The notes: generated by a model from the letters alone, not told the origin. A stretch of 54,843 nt of DNA from Bacteroidota bacterium (GCA_013289475.1 JABCZW010000013.1:1-54843), one strand, 5' to 3'. Counted from the stretch's first letter, positions 26,253 to 35,281 are shown. Program-made: numbers and translations.

Positions 26253-26260
26253 TACATTTG
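26231..26260 (+). promoter_or_regulatory. Bacteroidota-type promoter of the barrel gene
   Basis: TTTG at 26231-26234 and TACATTTG at 26253-26260 are 18 bases apart. The ATG at 26272 is 11 bases after the -7 element. The promoter overlaps the start of the divergent gene. Confidence 0.65.
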
Positions 26261-26271
26261 TAGCTTATAAC

Positions 26272-27045
26272 ATGAAACACATAAAAAACAAAAATATAAA
26301 TTCCATGAGAAAACCAGCTTTATTTGCCGCAGCAATCTTATTATCAGTTTCTTCTGCCTTTGCTCAGGCAAGTGGTGGGGCAACTGCTAACGGAACCGAC
26401 AAGAACTTTCACTTTGGCCTCAATGTAATGCCGGGCCTTTTCTTTACCGTACCTGGTTCAACAACTACTGTAGGCAATAATACTTACTCTAACAGCGCTA
26501 ACGGCGCAGGTTTTGGTTTTGGTTATGGAGTAAATTTAGAGTTTTATTTCTCTCAAAACTATGGAATTGCTACCGGTATAGAAGTCAACCAATTCGGTGT
26601 TAATTATACTAACATAACAAGTACAAAGACCGGAAGTGTTACAGACTCATCGATTAATACCGCCCACGTACAAAGCATGCAATACCTGCAAATACCCATA
26701 TTATTAAAATTGAGGACCAATGCCATTGGTCCAATAAAATATTTCGGACAATTTGGACTGGGTACCGGTTTCCTGCTGAGTGCTAAGGACAACCCAACCG
26801 TTACACGTACTGTTTATGCAACAAGCTTCCCTGCTACTACAACAGACAATGCTAATGTGTATAAACAATCTGATTTTATACGCCTTGGCTTAAACGTAGG
26901 CCTTGGTTTAGAATATAGCCTTGCAGGTTCAACCTCAATACAAGTGTCATTAAATTACGACAATGCATTTACTAATGTTAACTCTGATGGTAATAATTCA
27001 GTTTTGGCAAAAGGCGTAACACTGGTTGTTGGCGTACTATTCTAA
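26272..27045 (+). CDS. Outer-membrane beta-barrel protein (porin-like family)
   Basis: A 257-residue exported protein. The signal peptide core is ALFAAAILLSVSSAFA, with cleavage expected before Gln. The mature part has alternating aromatic/glycine strands (FHFGLNVMPGLFFTV, GFGFGYGVNLEFYF, GLNVGLGLEYSL) and ends in LVVGVLF, with a C-terminal Phe as in outer-membrane barrels. This fits the PorT-like/outer-membrane beta-barrel domain families of Bacteroidota. The ATG at 26305 (MRKPALF) would give a more typical signal peptide; I kept 26272 because it still follows the promoter, so the start is uncertain. Transport substrate unknown. Confidence 0.78.
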   Translation: MKHIKNKNINSMRKPALFAAAILLSVSSAFAQASGGATANGTDKNFHFGLNVMPGLFFTVPGSTTTVGNNTYSNSANGAGFGFGYGVNLEFYFSQNYGIATGIEVNQFGVNYTNITSTKTGSVTDSSINTAHVQSMQYLQIPILLKLRTNAIGPIKYFGQFGLGTGFLLSAKDNPTVTRTVYATSFPATTTDNANVYKQSDFIRLGLNVGLGLEYSLAGSTSIQVSLNYDNAFTNVNSDGNNSVLAKGVTLVVGVLF

Positions 27046-27048
27046 TAT

Positions 27049-28701
27049 ATGAAGATTGCCCTTGCCCAGTACAATTACCATGTAGGCAATCTTCCATCAA
27101 ACATTGCTAAAATAAAGAACGGCATCCTGCGAGCAAAAAGCGAGGGTGCCGATCTTATTTTATTCTCCGAACTATCGGTTTGCGGCTACCCACCAAAAGA
27201 CTTATTACAGTACGATGGATTTATTAAAGCATGTGAGGCCGCGGTAAAAGATATTGCCCACGAATGCAAAGGCATTGCTGCTATAATTGGCTCACCGATC
27301 AGGAACCCTCACAAAGGCAGGCCCTTTTATAATTCAGCTCTTTTCCTTGCCGATGGTAAGATATTGGCACAGGTAAATAAAACACTCCTGCCTTTTTACG
27401 ATGTTTTTGATGAATACAGATACTTTGAACCTGCTACAGAAAATGAACTTATTGAATACAAAGGTCTTAAAATAGCTCTTACAATTTGTGAAGATAGCTG
27501 GAACGAGCTTCCGCGTAAAAATCGTTTTTACTATAAAAACTCACCTTTTGAAACGCTCTGCACCCCTGACACACATTGTATTATAAACATTGCTGCTTCG
27601 CCCTTTTCATATATTCATACAGAAGAGCGCAGGCAAATGATAGAATCCGTAACATCAAAATATAAATTGCCTTTCTTTTATATAAATGCACTCGGCGCAA
27701 ATACAGATTTAATATTCGACGGTGGATCATTAGTGATGGACAGCAAAAACAATATGATTGATGAACTAAATTATTTCTCCGATGACTTTGCCATGTTTGA
27801 ATTGCAAAGTGATAAAACAATTAAAGCAATCACTCCTCGCGCAAAAAAGAAAACACAGGAACCTGTTGAACGTACATACAATGCATTGGTCTTAGGCATA
27901 CGCGATTACTTCCAGAAGAACAAGGTTACGGACGCAATACTTGGCTTATCAGGTGGAATAGATTCTGCCCTGGTGCTTGCATTAGCAGCCGAAGCTTTAG
28001 GGAATAAAAATGTTCATGCTTTGGTTTTGCCATCCCGCTATACTTCAGAAGAATCGTTGCGCGATGCAGCAGAATTAATTGCCAATATTGGCTGCCCGCA
28101 CGAAACCATCTCAATAGAACCGGGAATTACCGCTGCCAACAATAGCCTGAGTGGTGTATTTGCAGGCAAACAAACAGATACGACAGAAGAAAACATGCAG
28201 GCCCGCATGCGTAGTTTATTACTAATGGCAGTATCGAATAAATTTGGATACCTGTTACTTAATACTTCAAATAAAAGTGAACTGGCAACCGGCTACGGTA
28301 CTTTGTACGGAGATATGAGTGGCGCTATATCAGTGCTTGGTGATGTTTACAAAACACAGGTTTTTGAATTGGCGCGTTACATAAACAAAATCAAACCCAA
28401 TACTATTCCTGAAAATATAATAAACAAACCACCCACTGCTGAACTTAAAGCGAACCAGAAAGATTCTGACTCGTTACCGGAATATGATCTTCTTGATAAA
28501 ATACTTTATCAATACATTGAGCTTGAAAAATCACCCGCTGACATTAAAGTAGATGGTGCCAATAAAAAACTGATTGAAAAAATAGTTGTTTTGGTTAACC
28601 GCAACGAATACAAACGAAACCAGGCACCACCTGTACTAAGAGTATCTCCAAAAGCATTTGGTGTAGGCAGAAAGATGCCTATTGTGGCTAAATATTTGTA
28701 A
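27049..28701 (+). CDS. nadE: Glutamine-dependent NAD+ synthetase
   Basis: Makes NAD from nicotinic acid adenine dinucleotide, ATP and glutamine-derived ammonia. The N-terminal nitrilase-type amidase domain (about 1-260) has Glu in SELSVCGYPP, Lys in NKTLLPFYDVFDEYRYF and Cys in TICEDSWN. The C-terminal synthetase has the ATP loop GLSGGIDSALVL (about 301-312), the TSNKSELATGYGTLYGDMSG block and KPPTAELK. Full length at 550 residues. It begins three bases after the barrel gene and is probably on the same transcript. Confidence 0.96.
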   Translation: MKIALAQYNYHVGNLPSNIAKIKNGILRAKSEGADLILFSELSVCGYPPKDLLQYDGFIKACEAAVKDIAHECKGIAAIIGSPIRNPHKGRPFYNSALFLADGKILAQVNKTLLPFYDVFDEYRYFEPATENELIEYKGLKIALTICEDSWNELPRKNRFYYKNSPFETLCTPDTHCIINIAASPFSYIHTEERRQMIESVTSKYKLPFFYINALGANTDLIFDGGSLVMDSKNNMIDELNYFSDDFAMFELQSDKTIKAITPRAKKKTQEPVERTYNALVLGIRDYFQKNKVTDAILGLSGGIDSALVLALAAEALGNKNVHALVLPSRYTSEESLRDAAELIANIGCPHETISIEPGITAANNSLSGVFAGKQTDTTEENMQARMRSLLLMAVSNKFGYLLLNTSNKSELATGYGTLYGDMSGAISVLGDVYKTQVFELARYINKIKPNTIPENIINKPPTAELKANQKDSDSLPEYDLLDKILYQYIELEKSPADIKVDGANKKLIEKIVVLVNRNEYKRNQAPPVLRVSPKAFGVGRKMPIVAKYL

Positions 28702-28730
28702 GCAAAATAATGATCAACTAATTTTACAAG

Positions 28731-29417
28731 ATGAGAATATCAGTTTCGTTAATGCTTATTGTATTTCTTTTTAATAGTTGTGAAAATTCCAACCAAAAGG
28801 TAACTGATTATAAAGACAGTAAAGGGAGAGTAATAAAACATATCGTTACGAACTATTTTAGCAATGGTCAATATAATACTGTAATTGATTGTAAAGACAC
28901 TAATGAAAGAATTATTAAGCAAATTTGTTCAGACAGTATTGTAAAAAAAAGGTTTGAATTATTCAATGAATGGTTTGTTTCAAAAAGTATTTTTTGCTTT
29001 GATTCACTGGGAAGGAGAACCCTTTGGGTTGACATAATAAAAAGGTATAACAGGTTAGTCGATTCAGCAAAAATGTATGAAATCAGAATCGAAAAGGAAA
29101 AGCATGTATATGAATATCCAACACCTAATAGAATGGTAGAAATAACATATACGTTTCATACAAATAATTTTGATGATACTGATTGGGCGATAAAACCAAA
29201 TACTTTAAAGCATTTAACTATAACTGCGTTAAATGAAAAAGGGGATCCAATTGGAGAGCTATTGTATACAAAACAATGGCCTGTCAACAGCACAAATTCA
29301 GTAGATTCAACACAGGCAAGGGAGAGTTTTCCTGATAATTCTCCACGTCATTATTATACTCAACTGATAAAAGACACCAGTTTTGATGTAAGGAAGTTAT
29401 CTAAGTATTATAAATAG
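28731..29417 (+). CDS. Lipoprotein of unknown function
   Basis: A 228-residue protein with a lipoprotein signal peptide (MRISVSLMLIVFLFNSC; Cys17). The mature part is polar, rich in Lys, Asp and Tyr, with repeat-like segments DSKGRVIKHIV, DTNERIIKQIC and EKGDPIGELL that resemble the short beta strands of toxin-like or RHS-type YD motifs, but too few to call. I do not recognise it. Its base composition is more AT-rich than nadE, from which it is separated by 29 bases. It may be transcribed from nadE or from its own weak element TAATTTTA at 28720-28727. Confidence 0.6.
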   Translation: MRISVSLMLIVFLFNSCENSNQKVTDYKDSKGRVIKHIVTNYFSNGQYNTVIDCKDTNERIIKQICSDSIVKKRFELFNEWFVSKSIFCFDSLGRRTLWVDIIKRYNRLVDSAKMYEIRIEKEKHVYEYPTPNRMVEITYTFHTNNFDDTDWAIKPNTLKHLTITALNEKGDPIGELLYTKQWPVNSTNSVDSTQARESFPDNSPRHYYTQLIKDTSFDVRKLSKYYK

Positions 29418-29453
29418 AACAAAAGTTAAATTTCCTATTCAGTATCTGATATT

Positions 29454-31010
29454 CTAAGCGATCTTTATCTCCTCACCATTCTTGTTCAATACCTTATATT
29501 CCAGGAACTGTAATGAATCAAGCTCTTGTAATTTAATACCACGCTTGTATTTCAGTTTCCATTTCATATTTATAGATGGGAAACCTTTGGTAAGGAAAGC
29601 ATAAATAAACGGATGTACCATTAAAGTAACACCCTTTTCGTTTTGCTCGGTAAGTATATAACGTAATGTATTTTCAATCTTATCGGTAATTAACAAAGGC
29701 GGTTCTACCTCGCCGGTACCACCACAAGTAGGACACTTCTCCATTATATTAATAACGGTCTGCGGCCTTACTCTTTCGCGTGTAATTTGTATAAGTCCGA
29801 ATTTACTTGGAGGAAGAATATGATGCTTAGCCCTGTCGGTCTTCATCTGGTCTTTCAGGTGAGCATATAACTTCTTCCGGTTTTCGGCGCTATACATATC
29901 AATAAAGTCAATAACTATAATCCCACCCAAATCTCGTAAGCGAAGCTGGCGCGCTACTTCAGAAGCCGATTCCATATTCACTTCCAGCGCATTGGTTTCC
30001 TGGTCGTTCTTCGATTTTATTTTGGTACCGCTATTAACGTCAATAACGTGCAAGGCCTCAGTATGCTCAATAATCAGGTATGCCCCGCTCGACATATTCA
30101 CTACCCTTCCAAACGATGCTTTGATCTGTTTTTCAACGCCCAACTGGTCAAATATGGGTGCATTCCCTTTGAATAACTTTACGATATCCTCTTTCTCCGG
30201 TGCAATAGTGTGCATATATTTCTTTATTTCTTCGTATAGCTCCTGGTCGTTGACCATTATACTGTTAAATGAAGCGTTCACAAGGTCACGTATAGTAACT
30301 GATGTGCGCCCCATTTCTCCTAATAGTTTATGAGGAGGTTTTGGATTCGTTTTAAGGCTGTTATAACATTCCTGCCATTTTGCAACCAAATTGTTCAGGT
30401 CGGCATCAAGCTCTGCAACGCTCTTTTCTTCAGCCACAGTACGTACAATAAGCCCAAATCCTTTAGGCTTAATACTTTCCATGAGCTTTTTCAAGCGTTC
30501 TCTTTCTTCCGACGATTTTATTTTTTGCGATACTGCTATCTTATCGTTAAAGGGAATAAGAACCAAAAACCGGCCTGCCAGTGTAACGTGAGATGTAATA
30601 CGTGGCCCTTTTGTAGAAATTGGCTCTTTAGCTATCTGCACAAGCACACTTTGCCCGCCATTCAACACATTCGATATTTTACCATTTTTAGGTATATCGT
30701 GCAGCATTTTAAAGTACATGAGGGGAGAATGCTTGATCTTCCCAGTCATTACCCCCTGAGTATAGCTGTTTAAAGATGCAAACTGAGGCCCTAAGTCGTA
30801 ATAGTGCAGGAAAGCGTCTTTTTCGTAGCCTACATTAATGAAGGCTGCGTTTAAGCTACTGGCTATTTTACTAACCTTACCTAAGTATATGTCTCCTACC
30901 GAAAACTGTGCGTCGTTGCGCTCGCGTACCAACTCCACCAGCTTCTTGTCGTTCAAGACGGCTGTAACTACTCCTGTAGGGGTAGAATTGATTATTAATT
31001 CGTTGCTCAT
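29454..31010 (-). CDS. rng: Ribonuclease G/E family
   Basis: Endoribonuclease of RNA processing and decay, 518 residues, closer in size to RNase G than to RNase E because no long C-terminal scaffold is present. An S1 domain (GDIYLGKVSKIASSLNAAF ... FLHYYDLG, about 40-120) precedes the catalytic core with the metal-binding Asp residues in HVIDVNSG and VIDFIDM, and the zinc-link Cys pair CPTCGGTG. The start follows a 340-base upstream gap. In Bacteroidota this gene often sits near HU and a TPR protein, as it does here. Confidence 0.94.
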   Translation of the reverse strand: MSNELIINSTPTGVVTAVLNDKKLVELVRERNDAQFSVGDIYLGKVSKIASSLNAAFINVGYEKDAFLHYYDLGPQFASLNSYTQGVMTGKIKHSPLMYFKMLHDIPKNGKISNVLNGGQSVLVQIAKEPISTKGPRITSHVTLAGRFLVLIPFNDKIAVSQKIKSSEERERLKKLMESIKPKGFGLIVRTVAEEKSVAELDADLNNLVAKWQECYNSLKTNPKPPHKLLGEMGRTSVTIRDLVNASFNSIMVNDQELYEEIKKYMHTIAPEKEDIVKLFKGNAPIFDQLGVEKQIKASFGRVVNMSSGAYLIIEHTEALHVIDVNSGTKIKSKNDQETNALEVNMESASEVARQLRLRDLGGIIVIDFIDMYSAENRKKLYAHLKDQMKTDRAKHHILPPSKFGLIQITRERVRPQTVINIMEKCPTCGGTGEVEPPLLITDKIENTLRYILTEQNEKGVTLMVHPFIYAFLTKGFPSINMKWKLKYKRGIKLQELDSLQFLEYKVLNKNGEEIKIA

Positions 31011-31295
31011 AGATTGAGTTTGTTAAAACTGTAATTTTTTTAATTAAGCTGCCGTTTGTGTGTGGTTCAGCACCGACAGTTACTGCTTGTAATTGAAGTG
31101 GTTCATGGTGTATGGAAAAGCAAGGCTCAGCATTTTCCATAGATGTGGTGTCATATCCCATCAGGGATAGTAATGAGATTAGTATCCAATTGATACCCGA
31201 CATCAGGGCATCAAGGATAAAATACAGTGAAAGAAGTGTATGTTTCAGCTCTTTATACATGTAATAATAGGGAAATAAGGTAATCCATCTATACC
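31011..31295 (-). other. Long untranslated stretch before rng
   Basis: About 285 bases between the rng start and a terminator. I see no tRNA, no ribosomal binding site and no convincing gene. An open frame from 31260 has a hydrophobic N-terminus but runs on into rng in another frame. It may be a long 5' leader of rng; in gamma-proteobacteria the rne leader mediates autoregulation. No specific structure was identified. Confidence 0.45.
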
Positions 31296-31301
31296 AAAGA
31301 A

Positions 31302-31321
31302 GCCCCGCAGTAATGCGGGGC
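31302..31321 (-). terminator. Terminator behind the COX24-like gene
   Basis: Stem GCCCCGCA (31302-31309) and TGCGGGGC (31314-31321) with loop GTAA on the plus strand; on the minus strand it is followed by TTCTTT. It ends the HU-TPR-COX24-like unit and separates it from rng. Confidence 0.85.
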
Positions 31322-31354
31322 GTTCTTACAGTATTATAAAAAAGATGGAATTTA

Positions 31355-31450
31355 CTACCTTAATCTTTTCTTATGCCTGTTCTTCCTAAGGCGTTTCTTT
31401 CTTTTGTGAGTAGCCATTTTATGGCGCTTTCTTTTCTTTCCGCAAGGCAT
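31355..31450 (-). CDS. AURKAIP1/COX24-domain small ribosome-associated protein
   Basis: A 31-residue protein starting MPCGKKRKRHKMATHKRKKR and ending in RHKKRLR. It is almost wholly Lys, Arg and His with the KRKRHKMATHKRKKR core of the mS38/COX24 C-terminal family, whose Bacteroidota members are annotated as AURKAIP1/COX24 domain proteins. Related mitochondrial proteins are small-subunit components. It is too short to appear in most gene lists but the motif and frame are clear. It follows the TPR gene by 20 bases and is followed by a terminator. Confidence 0.85.
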   Translation of the reverse strand: MPCGKKRKRHKMATHKRKKRLRKNRHKKRLR

Positions 31451-31470
31451 AACTAAAAATTATATTATTG

Positions 31471-32295
31471 TTATTTATTTGTTATTGTATCGTTCTTAAT
31501 CTTCTCAATTTCTGTATTGATCTCCCCCACTATTTTTTTATCGGTGACAAAAGTACTATATTTTTTCAGACACCCAATAGCATCCTCTTTATTTCCGCTT
31601 TTTTGATAAACATCGGCAAGGTAAAGGTATCCATCAATATATGCCGAATCTATCTGTAAAACCCTGCGAAAACGATATATAGCCTTAGGTAGCTGGCCCG
31701 ACTGCACCGATAATTCGCCTAAGGCAAGCTGGGCATTTAAATTATTTGAATCTTTTTTAATTACTGCATTTATCATAGCAATACCCTGCATAGGAGAAGA
31801 AGAGCCCTCAACCAGGCATTTGCCCATACCTACTCTGGTATCGAGATTGGTGGAATCAATCTTATATGAATTGGCATAACATTGCGATGCCCTTAATATA
31901 AGTATACCACGGGTTTGCTGGTTTGCTGCTTCCGATGCATTGTAATACCTTTCGGCTGCTTTATACCACAAATCGGCTGAATTTCTTATTTCAGCAAGCT
32001 TTTCGGTATAATAAGTCCCTGGTATAACAGCCCCCAGGCTATCATATTTAGTTATTATTCTTTTCAGTATTTGAATTCGCTCATCACTTCCATGTGCATC
32101 TGTAAGTGAATTAGCCATATTATTTATGGCATTTTGCTGATCAGCAGGCACATCTTTCTTTGCCTGCTCTAAAACCGGCAAAAATTCATCTGCTTTCTCC
32201 GGGGGCGGAGCCTTCCGGTTGACAAAAAAAAGTGATGCGAAAACTATTACGCTTACTGAAATGGCAATCCATTGTCGTGAAGAAAATGCTGCCAT
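31471..32295 (-). CDS. Membrane-anchored TPR protein
   Basis: A 274-residue protein with one N-terminal helix (about 9-25, ISVSVIVFASLFFV) and then helical repeats. Two clear TPR-like units are seen (NAQLALGELSVQSGQLPKAI and DGYLYLADVYQKSGNKEDAI) with weaker ones before. I use the ATG at 32295; a TTG just upstream is less likely. It is in the middle of an HU-TPR-COX24 unit, 9 bases after HU. The domain probably faces the periplasm and binds other proteins. The HU-TPR-RNase G order is characteristic of Bacteroidota, but the reason is unknown. Confidence 0.85.
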   Translation of the reverse strand: MAAFSSRQWIAISVSVIVFASLFFVNRKAPPPEKADEFLPVLEQAKKDVPADQQNAINNMANSLTDAHGSDERIQILKRIITKYDSLGAVIPGTYYTEKLAEIRNSADLWYKAAERYYNASEAANQQTRGILILRASQCYANSYKIDSTNLDTRVGMGKCLVEGSSSPMQGIAMINAVIKKDSNNLNAQLALGELSVQSGQLPKAIYRFRRVLQIDSAYIDGYLYLADVYQKSGNKEDAIGCLKKYSTFVTDKKIVGEINTEIEKIKNDTITNK

Positions 32296-32304
32296 CAAGC
32301 GGGT

Positions 32305-32589
32305 TTACTTAACTGACTTCTTAACCCTTTCTGAAAACTTCTTAGAAGGTTTAAATGCAGGAATAAAGTGAGCGGGAAGTTGAATAGCCGTATTTTTAGA
32401 AATATTACGGGCTATTTTTGCTGCACGTCTTTTCACAATAAAATTCCCAAAACCTCTTAAAGAAACTGTTTCTTTATTGGAAATGTGTTCTTTAACTGAA
32501 TTCATAAAGGCTTCTACTGTAGCTTCTACCACAGTTCTTTCGATACCTGTTTTTCTCGATATCTCCTTGACTATCTCTGCTTTTGTCAT
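32305..32589 (-). CDS. HU/IHF-family DNA-binding protein
   Basis: A 94-residue nucleoid protein, second of the family in this window. It has MTKAEIVKEISRKTG, the arm region SLRGFGNFIVKRRAAKIARN and a C-terminal basic helix. It lacks the Arg-Asn-Pro tip seen in the other HU and instead has ARNISKN, closer to IHF-type or Bacteroidota HU variants. It leads the HU-TPR-COX24 operon. A -7 element TACCTTTG on the minus strand lies at 32621-32628. Confidence 0.94.
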   Translation of the reverse strand: MTKAEIVKEISRKTGIERTVVEATVEAFMNSVKEHISNKETVSLRGFGNFIVKRRAAKIARNISKNTAIQLPAHFIPAFKPSKKFSERVKKSVK

Positions 32590-32620
32590 AACTTAAATTG
32601 GGGTTTGTGTTATTACGCCA

Positions 32621-32628
32621 CAAAGGTA
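32621..32628 (-). promoter_or_regulatory. -7 element of the second HU gene
   Basis: TACCTTTG on the minus strand, 31 bases before the ATG at 32589. A CAAA (TTTG on this strand) lies at 32644-32647, a spacing of 15, shorter than usual. Confidence 0.5.
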
Positions 32629-32651
32629 CGAAAAATGGCGATACAAACATC

Positions 32652-33143
32652 TCATTTTTTTCTTCTTAAAAATTCTAAAAAGGAATAAGAATAAGGGTTC
32701 TTTTCATCGGCTGTAAAGCTTGACCGAAGTGTCTCCTCCCACTCATTTGCTTGTATATCAGGGAAATATGCATCACCCTCAAATTTACTATGGATCCGGG
32801 TTAAGTATATTTTATCAGCCTTACTAATAAGCTGGTGATAGATTTCGGCTCCACCGATAACAAAAATTTCACTTTCAGTTTTACAATATTCCAAAACTTC
32901 TGGGAATGAGCCTAAAACGATACAGCCATCCGCCTTAAAATCTTTATTCCGGGTTATTATAATATTTTTTCTGCCCGGTAATGGCTTCCCCATAGATTCA
33001 TACGTTTTTCTACCCATAACAACAGTATGATTTATAGTTAAGTTCTTAAAGAACTTCATATCTGCAGGCATACGCCATGGCAAGGTATTGTTCTTGCCAA
33101 TTACATTGTTTTCAGAAGCTGCGGCTACAAGCGATACTATCAT
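32652..33143 (-). CDS. folA: Dihydrofolate reductase
   Basis: Reduces dihydrofolate to tetrahydrofolate with NADPH, restoring the cofactor consumed by thymidylate synthase. Motifs: SLVAAASENNVIGKNNTLPW, MPADMKFFK with the catalytic Asp, VVMGRKTYESMG, PGRKNIIITR, and IFVIGGAEIYHQ. Length 163 residues. It starts three bases after thyA, so the two are made together. Confidence 0.96.
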   Translation of the reverse strand: MIVSLVAAASENNVIGKNNTLPWRMPADMKFFKNLTINHTVVMGRKTYESMGKPLPGRKNIIITRNKDFKADGCIVLGSFPEVLEYCKTESEIFVIGGAEIYHQLISKADKIYLTRIHSKFEGDAYFPDIQANEWEETLRSSFTADEKNPYSYSFLEFLRRKK

Positions 33144-33146
33144 AAA

Positions 33147-33968
33147 CTATACTGCCACAGGGGCTTTTATATGAGGATGTGGATCATATCCTTCTAAGGT
33201 AAAATCTGAAAACTGGAATGAGAAAATATCTTTCACATCAGGGTTAATCTTCATTTTAGGTAATGGACGCAATTCACGACCAAGCTGTAACCGCGCCTGA
33301 TCCAGGTGATTGAGGTATAAATGTGTATCACCTAACGTATGTACAAACTCTCCGGGTTTTAAATTACAGGCTTGCGCTACCATTAAGGTTAATAATGCGT
33401 AGGAAGCAATATTAAAAGGCACACCAAGGAACACATCGGCACTGCGCTGGTACAACAAGCAGGATAACTTACCATCTACAACATAAAACTGAAAGAACAT
33501 ATGACATGGGGGCAATTTCATTTTGTCTATCTCACCAACATTCCATGCACTTACTATCAAACGACGAGAATTAGGGTTCTTTTTTATTTGCTCGATAACA
33601 TTTGTAATCTGGTCAATATGCCTGCCATCAGCTGTAGGCCAGCTTCTCCATTGGTAACCATATACAGGTCCTAAGTTACCTTCGGCATCAGCCCATTCAT
33701 CCCATATAGATACTCCGTTATCTTTCAGGTATTTAATATTGGTTTCTCCTTTCAAAAACCATAACAGTTCATATATAATAGAGCGTAAATGGAGTTTTTT
33801 TGTAGTTAGGAGCGGAAAGCCTTCCTGCAAGTCAAAACGCATTTGGTACCCAAATACGCTAAGGGTTCCCGTGCCGGTACGGTCATCCTTTTTAGCGCCT
33901 TTATCAAGGATATGCTGCAATAAATCGTGATACTGTTTCAAGGGCTTAACGCTTATTTTTTTATTCAT
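33147..33968 (-). CDS. thyA: Thymidylate synthase
   Basis: Methylates dUMP to dTMP using methylene-tetrahydrofolate. Motifs: [20 protein letters not shown] at the N-terminus, the catalytic Cys in [32 protein letters not shown] and the [15 protein letters not shown] block. Length 273 residues. The ATG at 33968 has a TAATTTTG -7 element only two bases upstream, which would put transcription start at the start codon. It is cotranscribed with folA. Confidence 0.97.
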   Translation of the reverse strand: MNKKISVKPLKQYHDLLQHILDKGAKKDDRTGTGTLSVFGYQMRFDLQEGFPLLTTKKLHLRSIIYELLWFLKGETNIKYLKDNGVSIWDEWADAEGNLGPVYGYQWRSWPTADGRHIDQITNVIEQIKKNPNSRRLIVSAWNVGEIDKMKLPPCHMFFQFYVVDGKLSCLLYQRSADVFLGVPFNIASYALLTLMVAQACNLKPGEFVHTLGDTHLYLNHLDQARLQLGRELRPLPKMKINPDVKDIFSFQFSDFTLEGYDPHPHIKAPVAV

Positions 33969-33970
33969 TT

Positions 33971-33978
33971 CAAAATTA
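33971..33978 (-). promoter_or_regulatory. -7 element of thyA
   Basis: TAATTTTG on the minus strand, ending two bases before the thyA ATG. No alternative Met lies near, so thyA may be transcribed without leader. Confidence 0.5.
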
Positions 33979-34051
33979 GAGAATAGTTTGTTACTGGCTC
34001 ATTTAAAATTACTAACAGATGTTACTATCTTAGCCTCAACCTCAAAATGTA

Positions 34052-34059
34052 TATTTTTG
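34052..34059 (+). promoter_or_regulatory. -7 element of the GT4 gene
   Basis: TATTTTTG, ending five bases before the ATG at 34065. It lies inside the frame started by the upstream ATG at 34047, arguing against that start. Confidence 0.55.
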
Positions 34060-34064
34060 ACTCC

Positions 34065-35276
34065 ATGAAAATTCTGCAGTTATGCAATAAAGTACCTTAC
34101 CCTGAGAAAGATGGGGGTGCACTCGGCATAAGTGTTTTTACCCGCGAATTGTTGAGGGCTGGCCATTCAGTGAAAATGTTGGCCATGAATACCAGCAAGC
34201 ATTATGTTGATATAAATAGCATACCCAATGAGTTTAAAACAAGTACCTCTTTAGAAACTGTCGATTTAGATAATGCAATAAACCCAATAAAGGCGCTTAT
34301 AACATTATTAAAAGGAGAATCCTATAATATATCCCGCTTCAATTCAAAAGCATATGCCGATAAACTTGAACAGGTATTAAAAAAAGAATCGTTTGATATC
34401 ATACAATTAGAAGGCTTATACCTGGCTCCTTATATTACATTGATTCGCCAATTATCAAAAGCACCCATAGTTATGCGGGCAAGTAATATAGAATGGAAAA
34501 TATGGGAGGGATTAGCCAACGAAGAGAGGCAGCCTTTAAAAAAATGGTACTTAAAAATATTAACAAAGCAACTTAGACGATATGAAGAAAAAGCTGTGAA
34601 TGCATGTGACGGTATTATTACATTTACAACAACCGACTTAAACTTCTTAAAATCATCGGGCTGCAATACACCTGTTGCCCACGTACCTTTTGGCATTGAC
34701 ACAGAACGCTACATTCCGGCACAGGTAAATGATTCAAAATCTTTATTTTTTATTGGTGCGCTTGACTGGATGCCTAATTTGCAAGGATTAGAATGGTTTC
34801 TGCAAAATGTCTGGAACAAAGTGCATTATTCAACTCCCGAAGCAAAACTGCACATAGCAGGTCGCAATATGCCGGACAAACTAAAGAACAGCAATTATGC
34901 CGGAGTCACTTTTTATGGAGAAATAGAAGATGCTATAGACTTTATGAATAAATATAGCATTATGCTGGTTCCACTATTTGCCGGCAGCGGAGTACGCATA
35001 AAAATTATTGAAGGTATGGCGTTGGGCAGGGCGATTATTACCACTACTGTTGGTATTAATGGCATTGATTGCAATCTTGAAAAAGACGTTATGGTTGCCG
35101 ATACACCTGACCAGTTTTATAAAACAATAGTATATTGCATGCAAAACCCTGACTTAGTAAAGCAACTTGGTAGTAATGGCCGAAGTTTTGTTAAGGCTAA
35201 TTACGACATTAAAAGGATAACACAAACCCTTGTTGGGTTTTATAACGAAAGAATAAAAGGGAAAATTCCTGCCTGA
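34065..35276 (+). CDS. Glycosyltransferase family 4
   Basis: A cytoplasmic GT-B glycosyltransferase of 403 residues. The start MKILQLCNKVPYPEKDGGA is typical of GT4 proteins of the PEP-CTERM/exopolysaccharide kind. The C-terminal half has FFIGALDWMPNLQGL, LHIAGRNMP, FYGEIEDAIDFMNKY and the donor-binding MLVPLFAGSGVRIKIIEGMALG. Acceptor and sugar are not known. It is followed five bases later by a GT2 gene, and then fmt. Confidence 0.9.
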   Translation: MKILQLCNKVPYPEKDGGALGISVFTRELLRAGHSVKMLAMNTSKHYVDINSIPNEFKTSTSLETVDLDNAINPIKALITLLKGESYNISRFNSKAYADKLEQVLKKESFDIIQLEGLYLAPYITLIRQLSKAPIVMRASNIEWKIWEGLANEERQPLKKWYLKILTKQLRRYEEKAVNACDGIITFTTTDLNFLKSSGCNTPVAHVPFGIDTERYIPAQVNDSKSLFFIGALDWMPNLQGLEWFLQNVWNKVHYSTPEAKLHIAGRNMPDKLKNSNYAGVTFYGEIEDAIDFMNKYSIMLVPLFAGSGVRIKIIEGMALGRAIITTTVGINGIDCNLEKDVMVADTPDQFYKTIVYCMQNPDLVKQLGSNGRSFVKANYDIKRITQTLVGFYNERIKGKIPA

Positions 35277-35281
35277 TATTG

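Noticed and set aside
30877-31260. Minus-strand open frame with hydrophobic start ahead of rng
   Set aside because: It runs into the rng coding region in another frame, has no family motif and no promoter of its own. Taken as leader sequence.
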